From contig NZ_JAFCLN010000003.1 in NCBI RefSeq assembly GCF_018129385.1, positions 525,501 to 589,500 on the forward strand: 64,000 bases of DNA. Reading direction: 5' to 3'. Shown here piece by piece: positions 26,340-34,733 of this stretch. The position numbers and the translations under genes are program-made. This DNA comes from Bradyrhizobium lablabi. GTDB lineage: Bacteria; Pseudomonadota; Alphaproteobacteria; Rhizobiales; Xanthobacteraceae. Under the pieces are notes generated by a model, which worked only from the letters and a program-made list of their open reading frames with translations, was not told the DNA's origin and searched no databases. Position 1 is the first letter of the stretch; each line of letters begins with the position of its first letter.

Positions 26340-27656
26340 TTGAACGCCACAGCCAAGGTCACCTCGGCGCAGGTCTTTGCCATCGCCGGGCCCGCGATGG
26401 TCGCGAACCTGACGACGCCGCTGATCGGCATCGTCTCGACCACGGCGATAGGCCGGCTCGGCGATGCCACGCTGCTCGGCGGCGTTGCGATGGCCTCGGT
26501 AATTTTCGACTGCATGTTCTGGCTGTTCGCCTTCCTGCGCATGAGCACGGTGGCGTTCACCGCGCAGTCGCTCGGCGCCGGCGAGACCAGGGAACTGCAC
26601 GCGATCCTGGTGCGCGGGCTGATCGTGGCCGGCATCGTCGGCGTTGCGCTGATCACGCTACAGGTGCCGCTGGCCGCGATCCTGCTTGGCGCGATGGGCG
26701 GCAGCGAGGGCGTCACGCGCGCGGCAAAGACCTATTTTGTGATCCGCATCTGGTCGGCGCCGCTGGCGCTGGCGAACTATGTCGTGCTCGGCTGGCTGAT
26801 CGGGCAGGCGCGCGCCACGCTGGCGCTCTCGGTGCAGATCGCGATCAATGTCATCAACATGATCGCGACGATCCTGCTGGTGCTGGTCGCCGATCTCGGC
26901 ATATCAGGCGCGGCGATCGCCGCCGTGATTGCGGAAGCGGCCGGCCTTGCCATCGGCGGCGCCATCGCCAGGCGCCTGACATCGGGCCATCCGCCGCTGG
27001 CACGCGCCCATCTGTTCGATCGTGACAGCTTGATGCGGATGCTGACCGTCAACCGCGACATCATGATCCGCACGGCATCGCTGATCGCGGCGTTCCTGTT
27101 CTTCACCGCACAGGGGGCGCGGGCCGGCGACGTTACGCTGGCGGCCAATGCCGTGCTCAACAATTTCCTGTTGATCAGCGCGTTCTTCCTCGATGGGCTG
27201 GCGAATGCCGCCGAGCAGCTCTGCGGCCGCGCCTATGGCGCCCGCTCACGCGATGAATTTTCCGGCGCGGTGAAGCTGGTGGTGTCCTGGGGCTTTGGCT
27301 TCGCGCTTGTCGTCATGGCGGTATTCGCGCTGTTCGGGCCCGCGCTGATCGACATGATGACCGCGAGCCCGGAGGTGCGCCGTGTCGCGCGCGATTTCAT
27401 GATCTTCGTGATCGCCTCGCCGGTGCTGGCCGTGTTCGCCTTTGCCTTCGACGGCGTCTATATCGGCGCGACCTGGGCGCGTGACATGCGCAATCTGATG
27501 GTGGCTTCGCTGGTGATCTTTCTCACCGCGTGGTTCGCCCTGCGCTCGTTCGGGAATTACGGACTGTGGGGCGCGCTATTGGTGCACTACGCCGCGCGCG
27601 GCGGACTGGAGGCGGCGCGATACCCGGCGCTGCTGCGGAAGTCGTTTGGAGGGTGA
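26340..27656 (+). CDS. MATE family efflux transporter (DinF-like)
   Basis: A 438-residue polytopic protein from TTG 26340 with about 12 membrane helices arranged as two homologous halves. Family features include AIAGPAMVANLTTPLIGIVSTTAIGRLG at the start, STVAFTAQSLGAGE, and DGLANAAEQLCGRAYGA in the second half. MATE proteins of the DinF branch export drugs or other cationic compounds using a H+ or Na+ gradient. No inhibitor or regulator is adjacent. It faces pyrD across a repeat-filled gap. Confidence 0.9.
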   Translation: MNATAKVTSAQVFAIAGPAMVANLTTPLIGIVSTTAIGRLGDATLLGGVAMASVIFDCMFWLFAFLRMSTVAFTAQSLGAGETRELHAILVRGLIVAGIVGVALITLQVPLAAILLGAMGGSEGVTRAAKTYFVIRIWSAPLALANYVVLGWLIGQARATLALSVQIAINVINMIATILLVLVADLGISGAAIAAVIAEAAGLAIGGAIARRLTSGHPPLARAHLFDRDSLMRMLTVNRDIMIRTASLIAAFLFFTAQGARAGDVTLAANAVLNNFLLISAFFLDGLANAAEQLCGRAYGARSRDEFSGAVKLVVSWGFGFALVVMAVFALFGPALIDMMTASPEVRRVARDFMIFVIASPVLAVFAFAFDGVYIGATWARDMRNLMVASLVIFLTAWFALRSFGNYGLWGALLVHYAARGGLEAARYPALLRKSFGG

Positions 27657-27659
27657 GAG

Positions 27660-27790
27660 GCCTCTTCTCCTTCTCCCCGTTCTTACGGGGAGAAGGTCGG
27701 GATGAGGGGCTGTTTCGACGCATTTGGACTCGCGGAGAGAGCCCCTCACCCCGACCCTCTCCCCGCGAAGAGCGGGGAGAGGGGGAGAGA
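27660..27790. repeat. paired GC-rich hairpins between convergent genes
   Basis: CCTTCTCCCCGT, loop TCTT, ACGGGGAGAAGG (27669-27696) and CCCTCTCCCCGC, loop GAAGA, GCGGGGAGAGGG (27755-27783) are perfect 12-bp stems. The second is identical to the hairpin at 20045-20073. They separate the convergent MATE and pyrD genes and probably act as a bidirectional terminator. Confidence 0.85.
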
Positions 27791-27794
27791 ACTC

Positions 27795-28892
27795 TCACAC
27801 TACCGGCCAATCCTCCGCCGTAATCGTCGCGGCATCCGCGCCGACGATTTCGGACAGCGAGTCGCGTCCCGTTCGCAGCAGCGTCGAGGAAAGGTCGCTC
27901 TTGATGGCCTCGATGAGGCCGATTCCCTTGTAGACCAGCGAGGAATACAACTGGATCAGGCTGGCGCCGGCGCGGATCTTTGTCAGCGCGGCGCCGCCGC
28001 TGTCGATGCCGCCGACGCCGATCAGGGGGAATGCGCCTTCCACGCGCACATAGGTTTCCGCCACCATCCGCGTCGACAGGCGGAACAGCGGCCGGCCGGA
28101 GAGACCGCCCTGCTCCTGCGCGCGATTGGTTTCGCGCAAGGTGGAGGGGCGGGCCAGCGTGGTGTTGGCGACGATCATGCCGTCGACACGGCGTGAGCGC
28201 GCGATATGCACGACATCATCGAGTTCGGCGAGGCTGAGGTCCGGCGCGATCTTCAGCAGCACCGGCGAGTCGCCGGCCTGCTTGCGCACCCGTTCGCGCA
28301 CGTCGATTACGCGGGCGAGCAGATCATCGAGAGCGGCGGATTGCTGTAGATTGCGCAGGCCCGGCGTGTTCGGCGAGGAGATGTTGACGGTAAAATAGCT
28401 CGCGACCGGCGCGAAGATTTCGATCTGTTTGACGTAATCTTCCGTACGATCGGCCGAATCCCTGTTGGCCCCGACATTGACGCCGACGATGCCGGAAAGA
28501 TGCGCGCGCGAGGCAAGCCGCCGCAGCACGGCTTCTGCGCCGTCATTGTTGAAACCCATGCGGTTGATGACGGCTTCATCCCGCTCCAGGCGAAACACCC
28601 GCGGCCGCGGATTGCCGCCCTGCGGCTTCGGTGTCACCGAGCCGATCTCGACAAAGCCAAAGCCGAGCCGCAGCAGCGCGTCCGGCACCTCGCCGCTCTT
28701 GTCGAAGCCGGCCGCCATGCCGACGGGATTTGGAAAGTTCAGACCGAACGCCCGCACCGCCAGCTTTGGATCGTCGGGCTTCAGCCGCACCGGCGGCAGC
28801 AGTCGCAGGCCCTGGATCGCCATCCGGTGGGCGTCCTCCGGATCGAACCAGCGCAGCAGCGGCAGCGAGAACGCATCGAAAGCGCGGATCAC
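27795..28892 (-). CDS. pyrD: dihydroorotate dehydrogenase (quinone)
   Basis: A 365-residue class 2 enzyme from GTG 28892. The N-terminal membrane-associating helix is present (FSLPLLRWFDPEDAHRMA), followed by FPNPVGMAAGFDKSGE, EIGSVTPKPQGGNPRPR, NRMGFNNDGAE, the FMN-site stretch VNISSPNTPGL with the catalytic serine typical of class 2, and VGGIDSGGAAL near the C-terminus. It oxidises dihydroorotate to orotate, passing electrons to ubiquinone. The start overlaps the stop of the DUF952 gene as GTGA. Confidence 0.95.
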   Translation of the reverse strand: MIRAFDAFSLPLLRWFDPEDAHRMAIQGLRLLPPVRLKPDDPKLAVRAFGLNFPNPVGMAAGFDKSGEVPDALLRLGFGFVEIGSVTPKPQGGNPRPRVFRLERDEAVINRMGFNNDGAEAVLRRLASRAHLSGIVGVNVGANRDSADRTEDYVKQIEIFAPVASYFTVNISSPNTPGLRNLQQSAALDDLLARVIDVRERVRKQAGDSPVLLKIAPDLSLAELDDVVHIARSRRVDGMIVANTTLARPSTLRETNRAQEQGGLSGRPLFRLSTRMVAETYVRVEGAFPLIGVGGIDSGGAALTKIRAGASLIQLYSSLVYKGIGLIEAIKSDLSSTLLRTGRDSLSEIVGADAATITAEDWPVV

Positions 28893-29233
28893 GGCGCAAG
28901 CTCCGGAACGTCATGATAACCGTCGGAGCGCGCGCGCAGGTCCAAAATTTTGGTGACGGCACCGAGATCGAGCTCGCCATACAGATGCGGAAACAACTCG
29001 TCGTTGCGCGAAGGCTCCCAGCGCAACGCATCGCCAAGCGCATCGGCATCGACCGCGATCAGGAACAGCCCGGTCTGGCCGAAAAAATGCTTTCGCGCGG
29101 TTTCGGCAACCTGGGCGGCGGTGGAGAAATGAATGAAGCCGTCGCGCGCATCATCGGCGCTACCGCGAAAAACCCCCTGCCGTTCGGCCTCGCGCCAGGC
29201 CGAAGCGGGGCAGATTTTATAAATGGTACGCAA
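28889..29233 (-). CDS. DUF952 domain protein, coupled to pyrD
   Basis: A 114-residue protein when read from TTG 29233 (LRTIYKICPASAW); an upstream ATG at 29326 in the same frame is possible but extends into low-complexity sequence. The DUF952 pattern is clear: DGFIHFSTAAQVAETARKHF, LFLIAVDADAL and LFPHLYGELDLGAV. The family has an ADP-ribosyltransferase-like fold in some members but no settled role. It is the upstream gene of a two-gene leftward unit with pyrD and overlaps it by 4 bases. Confidence 0.8.
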   Translation of the reverse strand: MRTIYKICPASAWREAERQGVFRGSADDARDGFIHFSTAAQVAETARKHFFGQTGLFLIAVDADALGDALRWEPSRNDELFPHLYGELDLGAVTKILDLRARSDGYHDVPELAP

Positions 29234-29421
29234 TCCGGCGTTCCCTGCTTGTTGTTGAGTCTCTTGGGAGATTTGCGGGTTCCCTGAAGCTGGGGCGACC
29301 GTATCGGCGCGCCGGGCGCACTTCAAGCGCCGCCCGGGCCGATCATCACACAGAATCGCAGCCGCGGGCGATTGGAGGCCAATAATTCCTGAATCGGGAC
29401 GGATTTTCGGGATATGCCGGG

Positions 29422-30786
29422 CTACGCGGCGGTCACCATTCTGCTGCCGGGGGCAAACATCGCTTCCATCTCCTTCCGGGCCTGAAATGCCAGAAGGCTT
29501 TCGTCGATGGCGACATCCTTCCAGGTCAAGAGCTGATCCTTCCGGACCGGACGCTCAAGTTTCAACTGATGCGCGAGCCCGAGCGGCAGACCGCCCAGGG
29601 CGAGGGATCGCTGCGCGGGAACGAGCTTGCCGAACACGGTATAGCCGCCCTCGCCATCCAGCATCTCGCCGGGCGCGAGGTCGCGCTTGGCGGTCGCCAC
29701 CACGTCGGCGTTGAAACAGGTGGCTACGCCCGTCGGCTCGCCGCGCAAGCCCACCGAGGCGACGGAGATGCCGAGCTCCAGCCCGATCATGTGCCAGCGG
29801 CGGTACATGCTCATGTAGCGGCCGCTCGGATCGGTGACGACGCCGTATTCGGTAAAGCAGCGCTTGATGTAGTCGGTATCTGCCTCGATGCAGACCCAGA
29901 CGCCCTTGCGGATGTCGTAGCGGATCTGCGCGCCCTCTGGGGTGAGACAAGAGACAACTTCCACCAGCCCCTTGCGATCGAGAATGCCGCCTTCGGATTT
30001 CGGCCGCATCAACGTGGGGATGTCGTCGATCGAGCCGGGCGGAAAGGCAAGGCCTTCATCCGGCGCCTCGAGACCGGTGGCGTTGGCGATCGCCGCGCTC
30101 TCGATCGCCGGCTTCGATCCGTCGAGGAAGGCGTTGAACATTTTTGGATTGAGCCCTCCTTCCCTCGCTTGCTCCGCCGTAAGTCCCCAATGCTTCCACA
30201 CCGTGTCGGGCGTCGATTCGCGATAATGCGGCAGCCATTTGTGGCCGCGGCCGGCGGCGACGACGGGGAAGCCAGATGTGCGCGCCCAATCGACGAGCTC
30301 GCAGGCAAGGCCGGGCTGGTCGCCATAAGCGAGGCTGTAGATCACGCCGGCCTCGCGCGCCTTTCGCGCCAGCAGCGGACCGCAGAAGGCATCGGCCTCG
30401 ACGGTGACATTGATAACGCGCTTGCCGTGGCGAAAGGCGGACAGCGCATGCTCCACCGCCGCCGGAGGATTGCCGGTGCACTCGATGATGATCTCGATAT
30501 CGGGATGCGCGACCAGCGCTTGCCAGTCGTCTCCGACATGCGTTCGTCCGGTTTTCAGGGCGTCACTCAGCGAAGCTGCCGAGAACCGCTCTTTCGGCCA
30601 GCCGACCCGGGCGAGATTGGCTTGTGCGTTAGCCGGAGAGAGATCGACTATTCCGGCAAGATGGACGCCGGGTACGCGCGGTACCTGCGCCAGATACATC
30701 GACCCGAACTTGCCGGCGCCGATCAATCCGACCCGCAACGGTTTTCCGGATGACTCGCGTTCGCGCAATTTGCTGAAGAGGTTCAC
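29422..30786 (-). CDS. NAD(P)-binding oxidoreductase with SAF domain (homoserine dehydrogenase-like)
   Basis: A 454-residue protein. The N-terminal Rossmann domain has RVGLIGAGKFGSMYLAQV, then IIIECTGNPPAAVEHAL and GKRVINVTVEADAFCGP, as in homoserine-dehydrogenase-like and Gfo/Idh/MocA oxidoreductases. A middle catalytic region (KSEGGILDRKGLVEVVSCL, CIEADTDYIKRCFTEYG) and a C-terminal SAF-like segment (AKRDLAPGEMLDGEGGYTVFG) complete it. SAF-domain members include sugar-acid dehydratases and uncharacterised branched-sugar dehydrogenases. The substrate is not predictable from sequence; amino-acid biosynthesis is unlikely because the ACT and homoserine-binding regions are absent. Confidence 0.75.
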   Translation of the reverse strand: MNLFSKLRERESSGKPLRVGLIGAGKFGSMYLAQVPRVPGVHLAGIVDLSPANAQANLARVGWPKERFSAASLSDALKTGRTHVGDDWQALVAHPDIEIIIECTGNPPAAVEHALSAFRHGKRVINVTVEADAFCGPLLARKAREAGVIYSLAYGDQPGLACELVDWARTSGFPVVAAGRGHKWLPHYRESTPDTVWKHWGLTAEQAREGGLNPKMFNAFLDGSKPAIESAAIANATGLEAPDEGLAFPPGSIDDIPTLMRPKSEGGILDRKGLVEVVSCLTPEGAQIRYDIRKGVWVCIEADTDYIKRCFTEYGVVTDPSGRYMSMYRRWHMIGLELGISVASVGLRGEPTGVATCFNADVVATAKRDLAPGEMLDGEGGYTVFGKLVPAQRSLALGGLPLGLAHQLKLERPVRKDQLLTWKDVAIDESLLAFQARKEMEAMFAPGSRMVTAA

Positions 30787-30822
30787 GATCGGTCTCCGGG
30801 TTCCCGTTTCTCTGACTGTTTT

Positions 30823-30850
30823 GCCGGGACACTAGCGGAAATGTTCCGGC
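30823..30850. promoter_or_regulatory. 28-bp dyad in the divergent oxidoreductase / DJ-1 region
   Basis: GCCGGGACA (30823-30831) and TGTTCCGGC (30842-30850) are inverted copies with one mismatch, 10 bases apart. The site lies 37 bases upstream of the leftward oxidoreductase start and about 95 bases upstream of the rightward DJ-1/PfpI gene. Size and symmetry suit a dimeric repressor site; no regulator gene is adjacent. Confidence 0.4.
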
Positions 30851-30944
30851 GGGGCATGACCGTTTTTGCGGGATTTGCGCCATTTCGAACGGATGACGCG
30901 CGCAGTAGTTTCGCTGCCAGTGCACAGCAATTCATTGGACCGGC

Positions 30945-32084
30945 ATGAAGTGGCGACTTGCAGCATGGAGCGGACTGGGGGTCATCGCCCTCCTCGCAGT
31001 GGGCGGCGGAGGCTGGCTTTTCTCGCTGCCGCCGGCGCCGGCGCACCACACGTCGCCGCAAATCTCCAGGGAGGAGGCCGATGCCACCATCGCGGCGCTG
31101 AAGCCGCCGAAGCGGCAGCGTCCGCTGATCGCCATTGTCGGCATTAATGACCAGAGCGAGACCACGGATTATCTGATGCCCTACGGCGTCCTGAAGCGCG
31201 CCGACGTTGCGGACGTGATGACGCTGGCGACCAAGCCGGGGCCGGTGACGCTGTTCCCGGTGCTGAAGGTCGAGCCGGATGCGACCATTGCCGAATTCGA
31301 CGCTACATATCCGGACGGCGCCGACTACGTCATCGTTCCCGCCATGAGCCGCGACGATGATCCGGATGTGCTGCAATGGATCAAGAGTCAGTCGACGAAG
31401 GGAGCGATCATCGTCGGCGTCTGCGCCGGCGCAAAGGTCGTTGCCAGCACGGGCCTGCTCGACGGCAGGCGGGCGACGACGCACTGGTTCTATCTGAAGG
31501 AAATTCGGAACGAGCATCCCGCGATCAACTACGTGGCCGACCGGCGGCTGGTGGTGGACCGCGGGGTGGCGACGACGACCGGCATCAGCGCGTCGATGCC
31601 GATGTCGCTCACCCTGATCGAGGCCATCGCCGGCCGGGACAAGGCCGAGGCGGTGGCGCGGGATATCGGCCTCACTTCCTGGGATACGCGTCACGACAGC
31701 GGCGCGTTCAAGTTCACGCGGCCGTTCGCGCTGACCGCAATTGGCAATACGCTGGTGCCGAAGGAAGAGCTCGGGATCGCACTTTCGCCCGGCGTCGACG
31801 AAGTATCGCTGGCGCTGGTCGCGGATGCGTGGTCGCGCACCTATCGCTCGCGCGCCGTCACCTTTGCCGATTCCGGCGGCGCGCAGCAGACCCGCTACGG
31901 CATGCGTATCCTGCCCGAACAGGCCGCCGCGAACTGGCCGGCGGAACGGTTGCTGCCGGCGGTCGGAGATCAACCGCCGGCAAAGGCGCTGGACAAAGCC
32001 CTTGAGGATATCGAGGCCCGCTACGGAATGCCCACCGCCGATTTCGTCGCGATGCAGCTCGAATATCCTCGGCAGAGGCGCTGA
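30945..32084 (+). CDS. DJ-1/PfpI family protein with N-terminal membrane anchor
   Basis: A 379-residue protein. Residues 7-28 (AWSGLGVIALLAVGGGGWLF) form a signal anchor, so the rest is probably periplasmic. The DJ-1/PfpI domain covers roughly residues 60-250: LIAIVGINDQSETTDYLMPYGVL, DYVIVPAMS and the nucleophile elbow GVCAGAKVVASTGLLDGRRATTHW, with the reactive Cys in VCAGA and His in the ATTHW stretch. The remaining C-terminal part matches the AraC-type regulators' amidase-like partner only weakly and lacks a DNA-binding domain. Its stop lies 3 bases from the stop of the convergent flavoprotein gene. Confidence 0.82.
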   Translation: MKWRLAAWSGLGVIALLAVGGGGWLFSLPPAPAHHTSPQISREEADATIAALKPPKRQRPLIAIVGINDQSETTDYLMPYGVLKRADVADVMTLATKPGPVTLFPVLKVEPDATIAEFDATYPDGADYVIVPAMSRDDDPDVLQWIKSQSTKGAIIVGVCAGAKVVASTGLLDGRRATTHWFYLKEIRNEHPAINYVADRRLVVDRGVATTTGISASMPMSLTLIEAIAGRDKAEAVARDIGLTSWDTRHDSGAFKFTRPFALTAIGNTLVPKEELGIALSPGVDEVSLALVADAWSRTYRSRAVTFADSGGAQQTRYGMRILPEQAAANWPAERLLPAVGDQPPAKALDKALEDIEARYGMPTADFVAMQLEYPRQRR

Positions 32085-32087
32085 ACT

Positions 32088-33512
32088 TCAGAACATCTCA
32101 TAGCCGGGCGTCAGCAAGTGCTCGGGATCGTAGCGTCGCTTCGCTTCGGCGAATTGCGGCCACCGCGATCCAAAGTGCTGCTTCCAACCGTCCGATGACA
32201 TCGGAAACGCGCTGACAGGATATAGCACGCCGCCGGCCTCGCGAACCCGGTCGTAAAGCGCATGATTCTGCGCGACCATCTGCCCGACCTTTTCCTTGTC
32301 GGCCGCGACGCGAACGACGTTGAACGGGAAGGCAGTACTGTCGTCCGGCAATCGCACCAACGGCGAGCCGAACGCCTTTGTCAGCATCGGATAGAAGGTA
32401 ACGCGCCCGAACGTGCCGACGTCATCGCCGCTCAGTCCCCGCATCAGTTCCCCCGCTGCGCGTTCCGCTTTGCTGCCGGGGAGGAAGGTGAACAGCCATG
32501 GCTGCGGACGGTACCACAGTTCTTTCGATCTCAACAACGTTTCCAGCTTTTCGAACACCCGCGCGTCGTCGTGATACGTCAGGTCCGTGATGACGGCGGC
32601 GTCGCGAATATCAGACAAGCCGGCAAGAACGGTCCGGTTGTCGGGTATCGAGCCGCTGTAGTGAACGGCGCCCTCGAGCTGGTAGCGCCAGCCGCGCTTG
32701 CCATCGGGAATGATCGCGCCCTGCAACTGGTCGAAACGATCCGCGGCCAGCACACTCCGCTGATCCGCGACGAGCGAGGCCAGATCGCGGTAGAAGAGCT
32801 GATAGCGGCGCACCCGCTCCGGCGCGCGCACCAGCGCCAGCGTCGCGCGGGTGATGATGCCGCATTGGGCCAGTCCGCCGCGCATGGCATCGAACAAGTC
32901 CGGATTGGACTCGCGCGAGCACTTCAGCTCCCGTCCATCGCCGGTCACGACGTCAAGCTCGATCAATTGATCGCTCTGCATGCCGAAGCGCGACGATGTT
33001 CCGCCGATGCCGCCGACCGCCAGCGTGCCACCGACGGAAAGGCCGAGATAGTTGGTGAGCACCGGCGGCGTCAGTCCTTGCGCCAGCGTTGCCTCGAGCA
33101 CGCTCTTCCAGGTGGCGCCGGCGTCGACCACGATGCGATCGGTGCCGATCGCACGGATCGCGTTCAGCGAACCCATATCGACCACGACGCCATCCGAAGC
33201 CATCGACCGGCCATAGGTGGAATGACCCTGTCCGCGCGCCGCGATCTTCAGCTTCTGCGCGGCCGCCCATCGGATCGCCTCGGCAATGTCGGCAGTTCCG
33301 GCGGGCTTGAGTACGGCCCGCGGCAATCTGTGAACGATATTTCCAAAATCATGGGAGGCTTCGGCGCAAACATCGGTCTCGCAATTAAAGCGCGCGGCGG
33401 CCGACAGCCCGTCGCATTGACAGGGAACAGTCGGGGTGTCGGCCTTGTTTGGACCGGAAGCCAGCGCCGTGGAGAGGCCGACGCCGGCACGCAGCAGCGT
33501 ACGTCTGTTCAT
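32088..33512 (-). CDS. FAD-binding oxidoreductase resembling cytokinin dehydrogenase (CKX)
   Basis: A 474-residue flavoprotein. It has a twin-arginine-like export signal (MNRRTLLRAGVGLSTALASG) and then a Cys-rich start (PCQCDGLSAAARFNCETDVC). The FAD-binding PCMH fold holds H97 in GQGHSTYGRS, the position at which CKX binds FAD covalently (GxGHS). NYLGLSVGGTLAVGGIGGTSS, ELDVVTGDGRELKCS, NPDLFDAMRGGLAQCGIITRA and a C-terminal W..HFG and YDPEHLLTPG match CKX more closely than other members of the family. CKX cleaves the side chain of cytokinins. Activity is inferred; other PCMH-type oxidases are possible. Confidence 0.75.
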   Translation of the reverse strand: MNRRTLLRAGVGLSTALASGPNKADTPTVPCQCDGLSAAARFNCETDVCAEASHDFGNIVHRLPRAVLKPAGTADIAEAIRWAAAQKLKIAARGQGHSTYGRSMASDGVVVDMGSLNAIRAIGTDRIVVDAGATWKSVLEATLAQGLTPPVLTNYLGLSVGGTLAVGGIGGTSSRFGMQSDQLIELDVVTGDGRELKCSRESNPDLFDAMRGGLAQCGIITRATLALVRAPERVRRYQLFYRDLASLVADQRSVLAADRFDQLQGAIIPDGKRGWRYQLEGAVHYSGSIPDNRTVLAGLSDIRDAAVITDLTYHDDARVFEKLETLLRSKELWYRPQPWLFTFLPGSKAERAAGELMRGLSGDDVGTFGRVTFYPMLTKAFGSPLVRLPDDSTAFPFNVVRVAADKEKVGQMVAQNHALYDRVREAGGVLYPVSAFPMSSDGWKQHFGSRWPQFAEAKRRYDPEHLLTPGYEMF

Positions 33513-33644
33513 GGAGTCCTCCTCGAATTAACGCCTGCCCAGCCTGCTTCAAATTGAGATCGCCACCTGCTTCGGACAATCGGCGCCACGCAGGAAAGAC
33601 ATTCCCGATTTCCGGGAGAATTACGGCTACGCGTGGCTGCGCCC

Positions 33645-34532
33645 TCAAAGCCGCTCGCGCTTGAGCCGCTCCGCGAGCAGGTCGGCAAACAGGCGCGTCT
33701 TGGCCGGCGGCATGCCGCTCGGCGGAAACACCGCGTGCACCGGCATGCGCGGCGCCTCGAAATCTTCCAGCACGGTTTTCAGCGCGCCGCGATCGAGGTG
33801 ATGGCGGATCTGCCAATATGGACCGTAGCCAATACCGAGACCCTGACAGGCGGCGGCCTGCGCGGACGATGTATTGTCCGTGCTGAAACAACCGGTCACG
33901 CGGATGGTCCGGACGCGCCCGCTGATCCGGAATCGCCATGCTTCGGTTTCGCCCTCGCTGGTGCTGCGCAGGATGCAACGGTGGCGGACCAGATCGTCCG
34001 GATGACGGGGACGGCCATGGCGCGCGAAATAGTCGGGCGAAGCGTAGACGACGGTGCGGATTTCACCCAGCCGCCGCGTCTTCAGCGAGGAATCAGGCAA
34101 TTCCCTGATTCGTACGGCAAGATCGAAGCCGCCGCCGACCAGATGGATCGGCTGGTCGGATACCCGAAGATCAGCCTCGATCCGCGGATAGCGCGCCATG
34201 AAATCGGCAATGGCCGGCACGACATAGGTCGAGCCGAACAGCACCGGCGCGGCAATACGCAATAGTCCGGACGGCTCGATCCGGCGGCTCGACGCTTCCA
34301 CGCGCGCCTCGGCAATTTCCGCAATGGCCGGCTTGACGCGCCGGTAGAAGGCAAGGCCGGCCTCGGTGGCAAAGGATTTTCGCGTGGTCCGCCGCACCAG
34401 TTCGACACCGACGCTCTGCTCCAGCGCGGCAAGCGAGCGGTTGACGGCCTGTAGCGAACGGCCAAGGCGACGGGCGGCGGCGGTCTGGCTGCCGGTTTCG
34501 ATAACCGCAACAAAGACTTCGATATCCTCCAT
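33645..34532 (-). CDS. LysR family transcriptional regulator
   Basis: A 295-residue regulator from ATG 34532 (MEDIEVFV); the preceding AAGGGCAG is a fair ribosome-binding site and the open frame upstream is not conserved-looking. HTH: EVFVAVIETGSQTAAARRLG, then SLQAVNRSLAALEQSVGVEL. The effector domain begins at GLLRIAAPVLFGSTYVVPAI. It lies upstream of and on the same strand as the CKX-like gene, and divergent from the carbonic anhydrase, so it may govern either. Confidence 0.9.
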   Translation of the reverse strand: MEDIEVFVAVIETGSQTAAARRLGRSLQAVNRSLAALEQSVGVELVRRTTRKSFATEAGLAFYRRVKPAIAEIAEARVEASSRRIEPSGLLRIAAPVLFGSTYVVPAIADFMARYPRIEADLRVSDQPIHLVGGGFDLAVRIRELPDSSLKTRRLGEIRTVVYASPDYFARHGRPRHPDDLVRHRCILRSTSEGETEAWRFRISGRVRTIRVTGCFSTDNTSSAQAAACQGLGIGYGPYWQIRHHLDRGALKTVLEDFEAPRMPVHAVFPPSGMPPAKTRLFADLLAERLKRERL

Positions 34533-34733
34533 TGCGCTGCCCTTCCATTCTCCCGAAAACCGGTAGAATAAATGCCGCTCGCGATGGATTGTTTCCGCAT
34601 GGCGCGGACGTTGTGGGCAAGCCGGCACGTCACAAGACGACAGCTTGCCGCAGCACGGCGCTTTCACTAGCGTCGCACGCGACACTTCAAATCATTTCGC
34701 AAGGCTTTTCTCTCAAGACATTGGAGACCGATC

